Translations under genes and position numbers: made by a program | Part shown: in pieces, positions 1 through 13,379 of the stretch | Layout: the number at the start of each line of letters is the position of its first letter | Position numbering within the stretch: the stretch's first letter is position 1 | NCBI GenBank assembly: GCA_003640385.1 | Contig: RCAB01000240.1 | Span: 30,880 to 94,879, forward strand | Direction: 5' to 3' | Length of the DNA stretch: 64,000 bases | DNA from: Setaria digitata | Lineage: Eukaryota > Nematoda > Chromadorea > Rhabditida > Setariidae | The notes under the pieces: model-generated | What the model was told of the DNA's origin: nothing | Seen by the model: only the letters and a program-made list of their open reading frames with translations | Database searches by the model: none

Positions 1-3000
1 GAAATATGTAAATTTGATTTTGGAAATTTGATCAAAAAGAGAAAAAGAAAAGAAAAAAAAAATGCAATACTTTTTGTTTGAGAAAATCAATCGTACTGAC
101 TATCAAATTTAAAATGATTGAATTAATTTCTGAATAATTTTATTTTTTCACTATTTTCTTATTTTCGTTTTTGTTTCTCTCTTTTTTTGTTTATTTATTT
201 ATTTATTTTTTTTAAATTAGATAAGTTTTGCAAAAAAAAAAAAAAATCATTTCTTTGCTTTGCGACGACGGCTAAATGGATGACGATAAATGCATCATTT
301 ACATCGATCTTCTAGGCTCTTTAAATTCTTTTCACTTGGTAAACTGTTTCTCGTCTTGGCTCTTTTTCTTTTTTTATAAATTGTAGCCTTTTTGTTTGCT
401 AGCATATTATTTTATCATTCAATGATTTTTCCATCTACAGACTGATTAATTTGTGCATTATTTTAAACTGATGAAAAAAAATGATAAATTTAAAGTATGA
501 AATTAATTAAGACATTAGCAATAATAATGGTAATATTTCACTTCTACTATTATGATTCTATAAATATTTTAATATCAAATTTATATACGTATACTTTTTT
601 CTCCCAGTAAAATGCGTTTAATTAAGAAGCTTCATAAATTATTTTAAGTAAATGAAAAGAAAGCACTGCTGGACCTTCGGTGTAATTTATTCTTTTGAAT
701 TTTATCTTCCTCGTTCTTTTTTTTTTTTTTTGTACATCTAGTTTTTTTTTTTTTTTTTTTTTTTTGGCAATTTCCAAAGTAAACATTTAAATACTGTGAG
801 CGAAAGATTGCAAGGTGAAATTTTCTATTTCAATAATTAATTGTGAAAAAAACAACCTGCTCCAATTATACCGATAATTTCTCACAAAATTACCCCTACT
901 ATTAATTTACATTTTAATTATTCTGGAGAAATTTGGAAATGTATAAATAAATAAATAAATTTTAGCTGAAAATAGAGCACAATTAAGTGAAGAAAAAAGA
1001 AAAAAGAAGGAGAAAACTAAAAATGCCTTTCATCTCCTTTTGCCGACAATTTTACGGAAAATTATAGAAAGTTCAAAAAAAAAATTTTTTTTTCGTGCTT
1101 TCTTTTGTGTTTTTTTAAAGTTCTGAAGAATAAAAGGAAGATAATTAAATGAAAATGAAGCCTTCAGGTGATGTGAAATTGATTATCCAAATAAGTAGAA
1201 TTATGCTAGGCTTAAAAGATCGAAAAAATAAAAAGCTTATAAAAATAGTGAAAGTGAAGGAGAATGTTACTTAGTACTTAGTTGCCTTATCGTACTGCTT
1301 TTACTTTACTGAACAAATTGTTTTTATTTCTATATTTTGCCATCAATGTAACCAATAATTTGAAACTGAACTAAATTGGAATTTAATTTTTACATTTCCT
1401 TTTTGTTTTCTCCTTTCGTCTAATATCCTCACGCATATAAACAAGATGCATACTTAGATATATGTTTATAGCAGGAATGACTAGAAAAGTTTTATTTAGT
1501 ATAGCAGAAATCTCGAACTAAGGTACTGAAAAGTTGCGAGAATAAATTTTAGCTCAAAAATATTTTGCCTTTTTTTTTTTTCTTTTTAATCGAAAGGAGG
1601 AAAAATGAGAAGCGAAAGGAAAATCGAGGAAGAATGAAAACTGAGTAACTCTTAAATTTAAGTAGTTAGGATTTTCCACACACTAAATGTTTAAGTAGTT
1701 GGTGAATTTTTCAGGCTCTATAAGCAATTGTATTAGATTTTTTTCCGGCTTTTCAGCCTGTTACAACAAAATTTTGCAGGCTTTACAGCTTATTATAACA
1801 GGATTGCAGCAATATCTTCTAGGTTCTTTAGACTAATATCTGCTACTTGAAGCACAAAGCTTTTTATAAACCATTAAGATCAAGAAAAATCAACGATATC
1901 AAAATACAATCAGGAAGAACACTGTCCCTTGAGTATCGCTGCTCGGTGATAATCATCTGATGTATAAAAACATCCAATTAAGAGATAATTAATTTTCACC
2001 TTCCACATTTTCGCATTAATTAGTTCTTAATTCTTGGCAAATGCAAAATATTTCATTTTGTGAAAAAATAAATGAGTTGGTATAAACACATTTTAAAATT
2101 GTTAGATACCATTAGTTTCATCGAATCTCTCCTCACTTCCTCATTCTCTTCCATTGATAAATTATTCTCAATGAATAAATTCAATGACAAATAAACTTTT
2201 GAAATTTGATTTGAAATTTTATACATAGCATAGCACAGCAGTTGTTTATTTCTTCTTCAATTCTCTCTTTTGCTAATTAATAAATATTAACAAATAAATA
2301 ACAGACTAGTTTAACAAATTAATTAATAACCTTACAGATAAAATAAATTAATAAATATTACTTTTCTTATCAAAATGTTTTTATCTGGTTTCAAAAATTT
2401 GAATAAAACAGGAAAAAAAATCCGAGAAATATGTTTTTTGAAAAAAAGAAAAAGCTTTTTTTCCTCTTCGTAAAACTTTTTCACAAGTTCGTATTATCCA
2501 TTTCGCTGTGTAGTGAAGAATTGGCTAAATTAGTAGTTTTTTTTTTTTGAAAAGTGATCAAAGAACAGGTCGTCTTCAATTTTCACTTTCATCTTCTATC
2601 TCAAATTCTATTTGTGCCAAATATTAGCTAAGTTAATTTCATTCCTATTCCCTTCAAATTTGCTTTAAAAAAATAAAAAAAAAAACTTTCCTGAAAAATT
2701 ATGCAAGTTTTAAAATTCTCTTCTTCTTTTTTTTTTTTTTTTAATTTTGTTTTTTGGTGAACAGGAAATCGTGTTTTATTGATAATGTCAAATTGGAAGT
2801 TCTAATTTTTTTTTTTCTTTTTTATGATTTTTTTTTCTTTTTTATGACGTAATTTTTGGACACAAATAATTAATTTGTTTAAGGAGAAGAGAAAAGCTTT
2901 TGGGAAAGTTTGCAATTTCTCATTTTTTTTTTTTTTTTTTTTCAGATCTCAATACTTTTCCGTTAATCTTTTCCTCGCTATTTTATTCTTCCCATTTTTT

Positions 3001-4529
3001 CTTTCTTTTTTTGAAGCAAAGAAGATTGAAGATGAGAAATTTTAAAAAAATTTTTGCTTTCCAATGCTATAATTTTAGAAATGAGAAGGATTGATTGCTT
3101 TGAGTCTCGAAATGAATAACTTTTCATGCAAATTTCATTCTCTTATCTAAATGATCGAAGAAGCTGATTGTAAATTACAACGTAAATTACAACACTAATT
3201 AATGTAAATTATAATTTTCGATTTGTCATTTTATGCTAAATTTGGAAATTAACAGTTCTCAATAATTTTTATCATTTTTCGAATTTTCCATCAATTTGAA
3301 GCTTCCATGGATATCAGAAATTATAACTCCTCAAGCAATTTATCAAATCAAAAAAAAGAAAACTAGAAATAATAATAAGACAAAAAGAAAAAAAAAACAG
3401 GAAGATAAAACGAAAGAGCTAAATAGCTATTTAATCTTTTATTTTAAAAGACTTTGAAAGAAGGAAGGGAAAGCAAGAAGCTTTGAATTAAAGGTAAACT
3501 TCGTTAAAATCTTGTATAATTCAAATTTGCTTTTGGTATTTCTTAAAATAAACCATTAATTAATTGCATAATTGCTGCTTAATGAGAGGCAGGTTGTAGT
3601 TATAGGATGGAAATGAAGCGAAAACTAAACAAATTAAACTCTATTTTTTAACCATTAGTTGTTCAGTTTTTTTTTTTTCTGCTTAAATTTTCACGTAACT
3701 GATTTTTCAACGTTCCAAAAATCAAAAAACAAATCAAGAATTCATTTTATGCCAATGGCTTCTTTTTTTTTTCCATTTCAATATGTCCATTTGCGCTTTT
3801 TTTTTTTTAATAATTTTTTTTTTTTTTTTCTAAAGAAAAACTTCATATTTAGCTTGAAAAATAATAATTACCACTGCACTAAGCACATAAATTTGCTAGC
3901 ACAGAATGAGATAGAATTCTTGTCTCATTTAGTTGCACTATTTTAAATTAGAATTGTAAGATGATTTAGCAACTGATATGATTATATTCTTAAAAATCGT
4001 ATCTTAAATTATGAAATAAATTAATGCATTCATTTTTATAACATCACTTACGCATTCATAAGTGTACTTATCTTCAAAACTTCTTTTCCATTTCAAATGT
4101 GCTTTTCAAAATGTTAGGCTAGCATTTGCATAGCCAAAATGTGTACTTGTTAATGTTTCACCAACTTTTGAAGCTATAAAACAATTATAAAAGTATTTTA
4201 AACGCATTTTATAATTGCTTTATTAGTAAGGCTTTTTTTTTCTTGCTTTTAAAATGTCTCGTGTTTTGTAAATGCCATGCATCTATCTGGATACGAAAGT
4301 TTTATTCATTCACATTTAATATCTTGTAAATTTAAAATGACAACAAAAATTTCAAAAATTAAAGAGTGACAAAAAGTTTTGCTGATTCAGGATTTTCTAG
4401 CTGACTTGTTAATTAGATAATTTCATAAAAAATCAAATTTAAGAAAAAGCCATAAAAGGGATGAGTTTTGAAATTGTTGACAGAAATTTTAGGTACATTC
4501 CAGAAGCGGATGAGTTGGTGAGCAACGCG

Positions 4530-4815
4530 AGGCGACTGATTGAATTGAAATGCATTAAATCGTGAAATGACAAATTTAACTGGAATAAGCTAAATCATGA
4601 AGTGATAGAATGAATTGAGACAGGCCAGCTGATGAGATGACAGATTGAATTGAAATGGCTAAGTCATGAAGTGACAGATTGAATTAAAATAAGCTAAATC
4701 GTGAAGTGACAGATTGAAGTGAGATAGGCTAAGTCATGAAGTGACAGGTTGAATTAAAATAAGTGAAGTGAAGAACTGATAAATTGAATTGATATAGACT
4801 GAATCGTAAAATGGC
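4530..4815. repeat. Degenerate ~35-bp tandem repeat (decayed minisatellite)
   Basis: The motif tgaagtgac and its variants recur at about 4563, 4598, 4633, 4667, 4702 and 4737, a spacing of 34-35 bases. The words around it (gctaagtcatgaagtgacag, gattgaatt) are also shared between units. About eight units can be made out, diverged by substitutions. No reading frame stays open through the array, so it is read as a decayed satellite and not as coding sequence. Confidence 0.75.
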
Positions 4816-6265
4816 ACTAATTTATCAGCAATTAGTAAAGTAGATGAAATGGAATGAAATAAACTCATTGCAAGAAAAAAGAATTAAAACGAAATAATGC
4901 AAAGGAAATGAGTTAGATGGAAGGAAAGTAAACAAAAAAATTTATAGGCAAATAAAACAATAATGATTGGGATTTCAGTAATGGCTGTTATCCTAAATGA
5001 GTTCCCTTATATTAATGCTGTTGTTAATCACGCGTATGATTTAAAAAAAAAAAAATAAAAAAATCATTTATTAAACAAAATAGACAAATAAATTACGAAG
5101 AAAAATAGAAAATTGATAAGAAGGAATTGATAAGCTTTTTGATAAGAAGCCAAAAAGTGATGATGAGCGATAGAGAAGTTTATATATTTCCTAACTTTTA
5201 GCAACAAAATGTTAAAATAAAGATGGCAACAATAAATGAATCAAATCTAAATGCCAATTCTTACCGGATGGATTATCATGATTTATTCTTTTTCCAAAGA
5301 TTTGAATCAGTAACATTATGCATCAGAATCCTATACATCATCCTGAATTTGCAGTAAAGATTATTTGATTAACTAATATCTCAAATTATATATTTATATT
5401 TATCCCAAATGATAAAGCTATTGTGATATTGATGAGATAGTCAAATAATTTATCATTCTTTATCAACCAATAACTTTTGATTAGTCCAATACCACATGTT
5501 TGACTGCTTATCACAAATGATAATGCTATCGCAGTTTCAAAGAAATAGCTAACTAAATAAATCTAATCTCTTCGCATCCTTTGCCAAATGCTAGATTTCA
5601 TAGCAAGCTTGCAATGCTTATTTTTCTTTATTTGCATATTTTACACAACAAACTTTTTATTTTATTTTTTGCACTCTTGAGAATTATTTAAACGAATGTG
5701 AGATCCTAATGGAAAAGAGCATCTGCATTCTACGATTGATTAGAAACTAAAAGGAATGCAGAAAAAAAAAAAAAAAGGAAAGAAAGGAAGAGGAAAAAGA
5801 AAAAATATGGAATTGATGTAATATTAAAGCTCGTATTGCTGAATTATTTATCATTTCAGGTATTATTACTTATTTATATTATTTACATTCCAAAATATCT
5901 CAAATGAATAAAACTTTCAAACATAAAACAATCTGAATGTTTTTTTTTATCCTTTTTTTTTTTTCTTTTTTATTAGAAATTATCATACCTCTCAAGTCAC
6001 AAATAACTTCGCAAAATAATTATTGAAGAAAATTTCTCATTAATTATAGTTGATTTCTTTTATGCTGTAATGGCATATTATTGCGCTCATTAATTACTGC
6101 AATGTGCTCATTATTTGCATCATCTATTTAATTATTGAAAAGCATGAATTCATATTTTCATTCGAATCATTTATTTTCAGGCATTTATTCTGAACGATTA
6201 TTCGGTGCTGAATCAATGTTTTCAATTGAACCATATGAAGTGAAAGTAATGAAACTATTGGAAAA

Positions 6266-6400
6266 TACGTAAAATTGACGTTTAAATAACGTCATCTTAT
6301 TTCATCGTTGAAAGTACGTAAAATTGACGTTGATTTTATCATCAATTTCAATTATTTCGTCATCTAAATAAGCGTCAATTTAACGTATTTTACGTATATA
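6266..6400 (+). promoter_or_regulatory. Cluster of CRE-like half sites upstream of stomatin 1
   Basis: A 17-base word, tacgtaaaattgacgtt, occurs twice (6266-6282 and 6315-6331), and a partly inverted copy follows at 6371-6396. Together they give five TGACG/CGTCA cores (6276, 6290, 6325, 6358, 6373) within about 100 bases, ending 40 bases before the stomatin 1 start codon. TGACG(T) is the known half site of CREB/ATF-type bZIP factors; regulatory use here is inference. If the acceptor at 6180 is used for splicing, the cluster would lie in the 5' untranslated region. Confidence 0.4.
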
Positions 6401-6416
6401 TCTTCAAGAAAATCTG

Positions 6417-8752
6417 ATGCTGCAACATCAAATGTCACTTAGACATCGTGGGGCAAATGCTCCACGACCAAAACGCTTATCATTAACATTCGAACGTAAG
6501 TTATTAACATCTTTTTATCATTTTTAAGAATTTCATAAAAATAAAATTAGCTAATTAGAATAAAGATTAAAATTTATCTTTCATTCACATTCGAGACCTA
6601 AGTTATTAGCATTTTTTGTAATCATTTTTCTCTTCTTTTCCTTTTCCTTTTTTTAAATACCATTTCAAAAAAAAAAAAAAAATTGGCAAATTGAAATGAA
6701 AATTAGAAATTTTTCAGTTGAAAAAAAAATTTGCAAAAAAGTTTAGCATAATTTTCTATAGCAGCTGTAACGCTTTATTTTTCGAAATAAAATCGAATTT
6801 TTTTAATGATGGTTAATTGAAGCAAATTGGGAATCGCTATGATAAGAGTAAATATTCAAAAATTTTTCTATTTAAATGAAATTCAAAAATTTTTTATCAT
6901 TTTATACGAAAGTTGCAATATCTTCTTCAATCAGTAATTAATTATTTTTAACAATAGTATTTAACTAAACAAATTGAATAAAAAAAAAAATCACCCTTCT
7001 CCTTATTTTTTTTTTCTCATGGAAAACAATTAAATACGAAAATAACACAAAATATGCAAATTTGATTCGCTGATAATTCATTAAGTTCAAATACATGTTG
7101 AAATTTAAACTTTTAAAATATATTAATTGTAAGCAATTTTATTCTATTAATTTACAACTGTTGTCCAAATTAAGCAGAATTCGAAAGAGAAAAAAAAAAA
7201 AAAAAAACAGAAGAAGTGTTAAAAATTTCCTGATTTAAAAGAAAATTCATCATGCATACATTGTTTCTGCAGAAGTTGTAATTTCCTCTTCAAAATTAAT
7301 AATGATAATAATAATAGTAATTTTAACTATAATAATAATGTTAATTTTAATTTTGAATTATTATTTATTGTTTAGCTACTGTTAGTTTGGAGCTTGGCAT
7401 CTGCGGTTGGATATTAACAATTGCAGCATATTTGGTCGTTCTTCTGACATTACCCTTCTCGGCATGCGCATGCATTAAGGTTTAAAATAATTAATTAAAT
7501 TAGTTTAAATTTTTTTGCTATATTTAAATGAAATTTTTGGAGAAAAAGAAATTATGAAGGAAAAGCATCAAATGAATGGAACGGACGACAAAAACTTATT
7601 TGCAAAGACTGCTTTATTTTTGCTTTTTTGTTTTGCTTTGTTTTTTTTTTCATCAAAATTATTTAAAACTATCATATAATTCTAATCTTTTTTTTTTTTT
7701 TGAAATTTTCATCCATTGAAATAACCAATAAAATTTATTTAAACCTTTCCCCTTTAAAATTTTTTATTAAATTTAAATAAAATTTTAAAAAAGTGATAAA
7801 GAAAAAAAAGATGCAGAAGAAAAAAAAAAAACAAAATGGATAAGAAGAAAATGCAAAAAATATAAACATTCATTTATTGTTTTAAAAAAAAATCCATAAG
7901 GTTTTTTTTTTTAAATTGATACTAGCTTCATTTCTCTTTCTTATTTTATTATGATTGGTAGAAAAAAAAAAAAAAAAAAAAATTATTAATAGCAGTAAAG
8001 TTTTAACTGCTAATAATTATTTCAGGTGGTGCAAGAATATGAACGAGTAGTGATCTTTCGACTAGGAAGATTGATGACTGGTAGAGCTCGTGGGCCTGGT
8101 ATCATTTTTTTTTTTTTTTAATCCAAATAAAAAATGGTCATCTTTTTTAAGTGCAATTTCAAAAATTTTTTTATCAATTTTATTTTACCTATTACAGGTT
8201 TATTTTTCATTTTACCGTGTATTGATTCCTATAGGAAGGTCGATTTACGTGTTGTATCATTTGATGTACCACCACAAGAGGTATTCAACATAATATTAAT
8301 TGGCATGCAATTATTTTACTTATTTAAGCTCCACAATGATTAGACTCTTTTTTTTTTTTTTTTTTTTTTTTTGTAGAAATTATTTTTTAATGTTCATAAT
8401 AAAGTAGCCAATTAATGAATGGATCAAATGTACCGAAATGAATCGTCGAAATATGCATACGTGAATTAGATAAAAATGAAGTGAACGTTAATAATAGGAC
8501 TGTCATTTAGTAATTCAAAATAATTAATTAGAGATAATGGAAGAATAGATCGTACATGTTTTCACTTAAAGTGTTGGCAATCTTTTTTTTTTTTTTTTTT
8601 TTTTTTTTAGCAGTAATATTTATTTAATGATTAAATTCTTTCAGTAAACTAATCATTTGTCATTTGAAAAAATTTTTGAAATTTGAATACTTTTTTTTTT
8701 AATAAAAAAAATTTAAATTATTGCTATTGCAAAATTTTTATTTGAAAATTCA

Positions 8753-8786
<34 letters not shown>

Positions 8787-10267
8787 TAATATAAAATTTT
8801 AGATTTTATCACGTGATTCGGTAACTGTAGCCGTTGATGCGGTTGTTTATTTTCGTATCTCAAATGCTACCGTATCTGTGACAAATGTAGAAGATGCAAG
8901 TCGTTCAACAAAATTATTAGCTCAAACAACACTTAGGAATATTCTAGGCACAAAAACGTTAGCCGAAATGCTCAGCGATCGAGAAGCAATCTCAATGCAA
9001 ATGCACGTAAGTTATGTATACACGTAAACATAAATGATACACGTGAAATAAATTCTATGAGAAATTTTTTTCCCAAAAAAAAAAAGGAAAAAAAAAAGTT
9101 GAATTGTTATTATTTTTGGATATGTACTACAAAACAGTTCAATTGTTCCATTCAGAACATCAGTGCTACAAAGATTTTTAAAAACTTTCACTTTATGGTT
9201 TACCTGAAATAATACACCTCTATAAGAGTAGCAAATTTTAATTAATGATCTGAAAGCGAAAAAGAACATAAAGTTACTGAACGAATACTCAAATGAAAAA
9301 CCACTCTTTAAGGCAAATTGAAAAATTTTGGAATAAAATTAATTAAATAATTGAATTTACTTTTTCTTTTTCAGAATACACTTGACGAAGCAACTGATCC
9401 ATGGGGTGTACGAGTAGAACGTGTAGAAGTTAAAGATGTTCGTTTACCTGTGCAATTGCAACGTGTTATGGCAGCTGAAGCTGAAGCTGCACGTGAAGCA
9501 CGTGCAAAGGTAACATTTACAATATACCTCATGTGGTTTTTCTGCTTTTTTTTGGAATGAAATTTTCAAAATTTTTCTTTATTTTTACTCTACAAAAGGA
9601 AAAATTATTTTTAAATTGCAAACTTTGGTGATTTCAGATGAAAATTTTAAAATTTATATTTCATGAAAAAAAAAAAGAAGTTATTTCGATATTTAATATA
9701 CTTGGGTATTTCCACAATACAAAGCTATTTGTTTGATTACACTTATTAAGCATTCATATAACAGTAGCAGTACTTGATAATTTGCTACAGCATAACAATG
9801 TTTAATCATTTTGAATAGAATTTAGTTTAATTATATTTTTCATCTTTACAGGTAATAGCAGCAGAAGGTGAGAAGAGAGCATCTGAATCTCTTAATGAAG
9901 CTGCAAATATGATTGCTGAATCACCATGTGCAATTCAGTTACGTTATCTTCAAACTCTTAATTCTATCAGGTAATTATATGGGGCAAGAATTTTCAAGTT
10001 CTAATTATATTTCAAGTTTAGTATCTGGCATGAATATAAAATTGTGGAATAGAAAAGTAGTGATTACATGAATGGTGAGAGTAATGAATTTGTTAAGCTA
10101 TCAGTCAATGAGCTAAAGGCAATCACTATAAATATATGCTAACAATTATTTATTACTGCTGTTTAAGCTGAAATTAAAATTTGCCTTTTAGTGCCGAGAA
10201 GAATTCAACGGTAATATTTCCATTTCCAATAGAACTTATTCGATTATTTATTCCTCATAATTCGTGA
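6417..10267 (+). CDS. Stomatin-family (MEC-2-like) membrane scaffold protein, stomatin 1
   Basis: Eight exons join in phase: 6417-6495, 7376-7479, 8026-8098, 8198-8280, 8803-9006, 9375-9509, 9852-9970, 10192-10267, giving 290 residues. After a short basic N-terminus comes a hydrophobic hairpin at about residues 38-59 with Pro53, the position of the conserved stomatin proline. The SPFH/band 7 domain follows, with [60 protein letters not shown] and [19 protein letters not shown]. The end is [13 protein letters not shown] plus a short tail. Stomatins are monotopic inner-leaflet proteins that oligomerise and modulate ion channels; the core resembles C. elegans MEC-2 and STO proteins, but it lacks the long MEC-2 termini, so no orthologue name is given. 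The start is the first in-frame ATG after a stop at 6381. Every intron has GT-AG ends. Confidence 0.93.
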
Positions 10268-10395
10268 ATTTGTATACATTTGTTGTTCAAAATCATTTAA
10301 TTAATTTCAATCTTTTTTCCCAAAAATGTCATTTTCCTAAATAATTCCTTTTTAATCATTGTATGATTTATGAAAAAATCTTTGTACAATAATGG

Positions 10396-10401
10396 AATAA
10401 A
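10396..10401 (+). terminator. Putative poly(A) signal of stomatin 1
   Basis: AATAAA lies 129 bases after the stomatin 1 stop codon, a usual distance for a nematode 3' untranslated region. AT richness makes chance matches common, so this is only the best placed candidate. Confidence 0.4.
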
Positions 10402-11175
10402 CGAAGTCCAGTAATGCTTACGTGATCTCATTGTAACTCATAATTTAACTTGAAAAAAAAAAAAACAATTAAATTCAATCATTTTTTTTTGTCCTAATTG
10501 AGAATATGTTTCTTGAAAATAATTTGAAGCGACACTTTGCTCTCGTTGTTGATCGAATTGTGAACTATGCAGTAATTAAATGTCCAGTTGCTTTAGCAAT
10601 AATTAAATATCTGTTTGCTTCAGCACTCTGATGATAAATGAAAATAAACTATTCCTTTTAAACGAGATTATTCTTAATATTAGATTAAAATTTCTCATTA
10701 ACAAACATTCGCAATAGATCAAAATTTGAGATTTCAAGAAAACCGTCTACTCTTTACCAATATTTCAACTCAAGAAGAAACTAAGACTAAATTGCCATTT
10801 CATCTATGTGAGCCTTAAATGGCTCATATCTCGAGAATCGTGAAAAATTCCTTTTGACTCTGTTTCTATCGCTGACTAATAGTGATTGCATATGTTTTAT
10901 AATAAAGATATTATCCAACTTTGTTCAGCAAGTTCCGATCTCAGCATGGAAATCATATTAAAAATATGACAATCGCCGGACAATTAATCATATCGAGTCT
11001 ACCTTATTCAATTCAGTTATTTGCCTTATTAAGTTTATCATTCGAGTGGCACAACACACTTACATCATAACTCAAGTAATAAAAGATTGAAAGTATTCAG
11101 CTCTTGAGCTATCAAATACCTAATCGGACGATGCAAACAAGTTAAGGTGAATCCATGAACAAAGTAAAACACCAA

Positions 11176-11192
11176 AATTATTATTATTATTA

Positions 11193-11227
<35 letters not shown>

Positions 11228-11237
11228 TATTATTCTT
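11176..11237. repeat. (ATT)n microsatellite
   Basis: About 20 copies of a trinucleotide TTA/ATT, with one interruption (ttg) near 11193, in the intergenic region after stomatin 1. Confidence 0.9.
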
Positions 11238-12844
11238 AAAAGAGGCACTTCATCGTTTACTGCAAAATTTCATCGAATTAAAGATGCTATAATTTTTTAA
11301 TACTATTTGAACGTTATGTGATAAATACATACGCATGCAACAGAATTATAAATCCGTTCGTAGGTTCAGGAAACATTCAACTTTAATTACGTTCAGTTTA
11401 TGGAGCAGTAAAATAATAGTAATCGAAGGATCAGTTGATTTTTCCATGCTGTTAAGAAATCAAATTCTTATCAATACCCTTTTATTTACTGGCAGCATTT
11501 AGCATTAGTTTTACGAAGTATTTAAAAATATATGACAATATATGTGATAGTAATAACAATTAACAAAAGTTATAAAATATTTATATATGTTAATTAGTGA
11601 AAATTATAATTAACGGTCGCACCTCATATTTTTCGTTTCCTTTTTTTTTCTATTGAAATGATAAAAAATAATTTCTTCCCAAAATCCCAAATTTATCTTG
11701 ACAAATCATTAAGCAGCAATGATCACTTTTTGAATGAGTGGAAATTTGGACTGAAATAATAGAAGATAGGTATTGGAAATGGATAGATTTGCGTGTACCA
11801 AATTTGGTGAACTAATAATGATCATATCTTTTAAAATATATATATATCTGTTTTATGTAAAAGATAATCTTTAGCATATCGGTTTGATAAATTTGCCAAG
11901 GTGATAAAAGTTATATTGTAGGAAATATTTTTGCATCTGAAAACGATTAATTAACATTTCATGTTTCTAAATTTACTAAACCGAGCCAATTTTTTGAATA
12001 ATAACAAAAATATTTTGTTGCATTTGTATAGTCAATATTTTTATTTCATAAAAATTTTTCCGAACTTCTAATTTAAAGTAGTCAATGACTGTTGTCATTT
12101 TTCATTAAACAGCAATTTGGTGAAAGATGAACAATCAAATAATGATTGGCTTTTCCACTGCAGCAGTTTATAATATTAAGTGATAATTAGTTAGTTTGCT
12201 ATCATATTACTTAAACTGTTACGTTTTAAAGCAGCAAATATTTTCTGCAAAATAGATTTTGTAAATAAAACTTTCCAATAGCAATTCATATAATTGTTAA
12301 ATTTTAATAGTTTGAAAATGCAACAAAAGTTTTAGCCTTCTTGCTGTGCATCACTTTTAAAAATTGAAAATTTTAAAAATAAATCTTAAATGTTGATGTT
12401 GATGAAGAATATTGATAACAACATTTCTTTTGTTTCATATTGCAGCACTGTGATCTTAATTTAATCAATCAGTTTCACGTTGTAATTTCTTATCAAGTAT
12501 GCAATAATATGATTGCTTCAGATGCAATTAATCTACACCGAAATTTCTAGACATAACTAATTCTAAATTAATGAAATGACGATCAAGAGGCAATTGAAAT
12601 GTTGCACATTATACTGGCCTAATGTAATTTTCTTAGAGACATCAGTTAGTATTTTCCTATAGATATCAACAAGTTCGGAGAGATTGGGAGAACAAATTCA
12701 TTTTAAATTTAAATTCAAGAGAAGTTTTCAAACTTTTATACACGTATAAGAAATAATTAAATCCACTTGCATTTTATTCAAACGCAACAGTTATATTCTT
12801 TTAGTTGCCATTATTTTATTCGATCTTTCAATTATTTATGAGTC

Positions 12845-13379
12845 GAATCAGAATCTCCATCAAATATGCACGTAACAAGTAAAGCTGAATCAGAATCTTG
12901 TTCAAATATGCACGTAACAAGTAAAGCTGAATCAGAATCTTGTTCAAATATGCACGTAACAAGTGAAGCTGAATCAGAATCTTGTTCAAATATGCACGTA
13001 ACAAGTGAAGCTGAATCAGAATCTTGTTCAAATATGCACGTAACAAGTGAAGCTGAATCAGAATCTTGTTCAAATATGCACGTAACAAGTGAAGCTGAAT
13101 CAGAATCTTGTTCAAATATGCACGTAACAAGTGAAGCTGAATCAGAATCTTGTTCAAATATGCACGTAACAAGTGAAGCTGAATCAGAATCTTGTTCAAA
13201 TATGCACGTAACAAGTGAAGCTGAATCAGAATCTTGTTCAAATATGCACGTAACAAGTGAAGCTGAATCAGAATCTTGTTCAAATATGCACGTAACAAGT
13301 GAAGCTGAATCAGAATCTTGTTCAAATATGCACGTAACAAGTGAAGCTAAATCAGAATCTTGTTCAAATATGCACGTAA
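12845..13379. repeat. 42-bp minisatellite, about 12.7 units
   Basis: A 42-base unit (containing atatgcacgtaacaagt and gaatcagaatcttgt) is repeated about 12.7 times with very few differences: a or g at one site in the first two full units, and one g-to-a change in the last. Because 42 is divisible by three and the unit lacks in-frame stops, long frames stay open on both strands. The plus strand (12866-13495) reads a 14-residue unit NMHVTSEAESESCS; the minus strand (12828-13340) reads LLRAYLNKILIQLH. No start context, signal peptide, flanking exon or family match supports translation, so both frames are treated as by-products of the array. Confidence 0.9.

Larger units (their letters stand above)
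1..6416. other. Non-coding region upstream of stomatin 1
   Basis: No convincing exon was found on either strand. The sequence is very AT-rich with many poly(T)/poly(A) runs, and the short open frames at 2900-3094 and 3659-3946 are translations of T-runs (Phe-rich) without splice or protein-family support. A degenerate 35-bp tandem repeat lies at about 4530-4815, and a cluster of TGACG/CGTCA motifs lies at 6266-6400 next to stomatin 1. An acceptor-like site ends at 6180 and may bound a 5' untranslated exon of stomatin 1. Confidence 0.6.

Noticed and set aside
3580..3605. let-7-like word tgagaggcaggttgtagtt
   Set aside because: Seed does not match let-7 (tgaggtag) and no hairpin partner is visible nearby.
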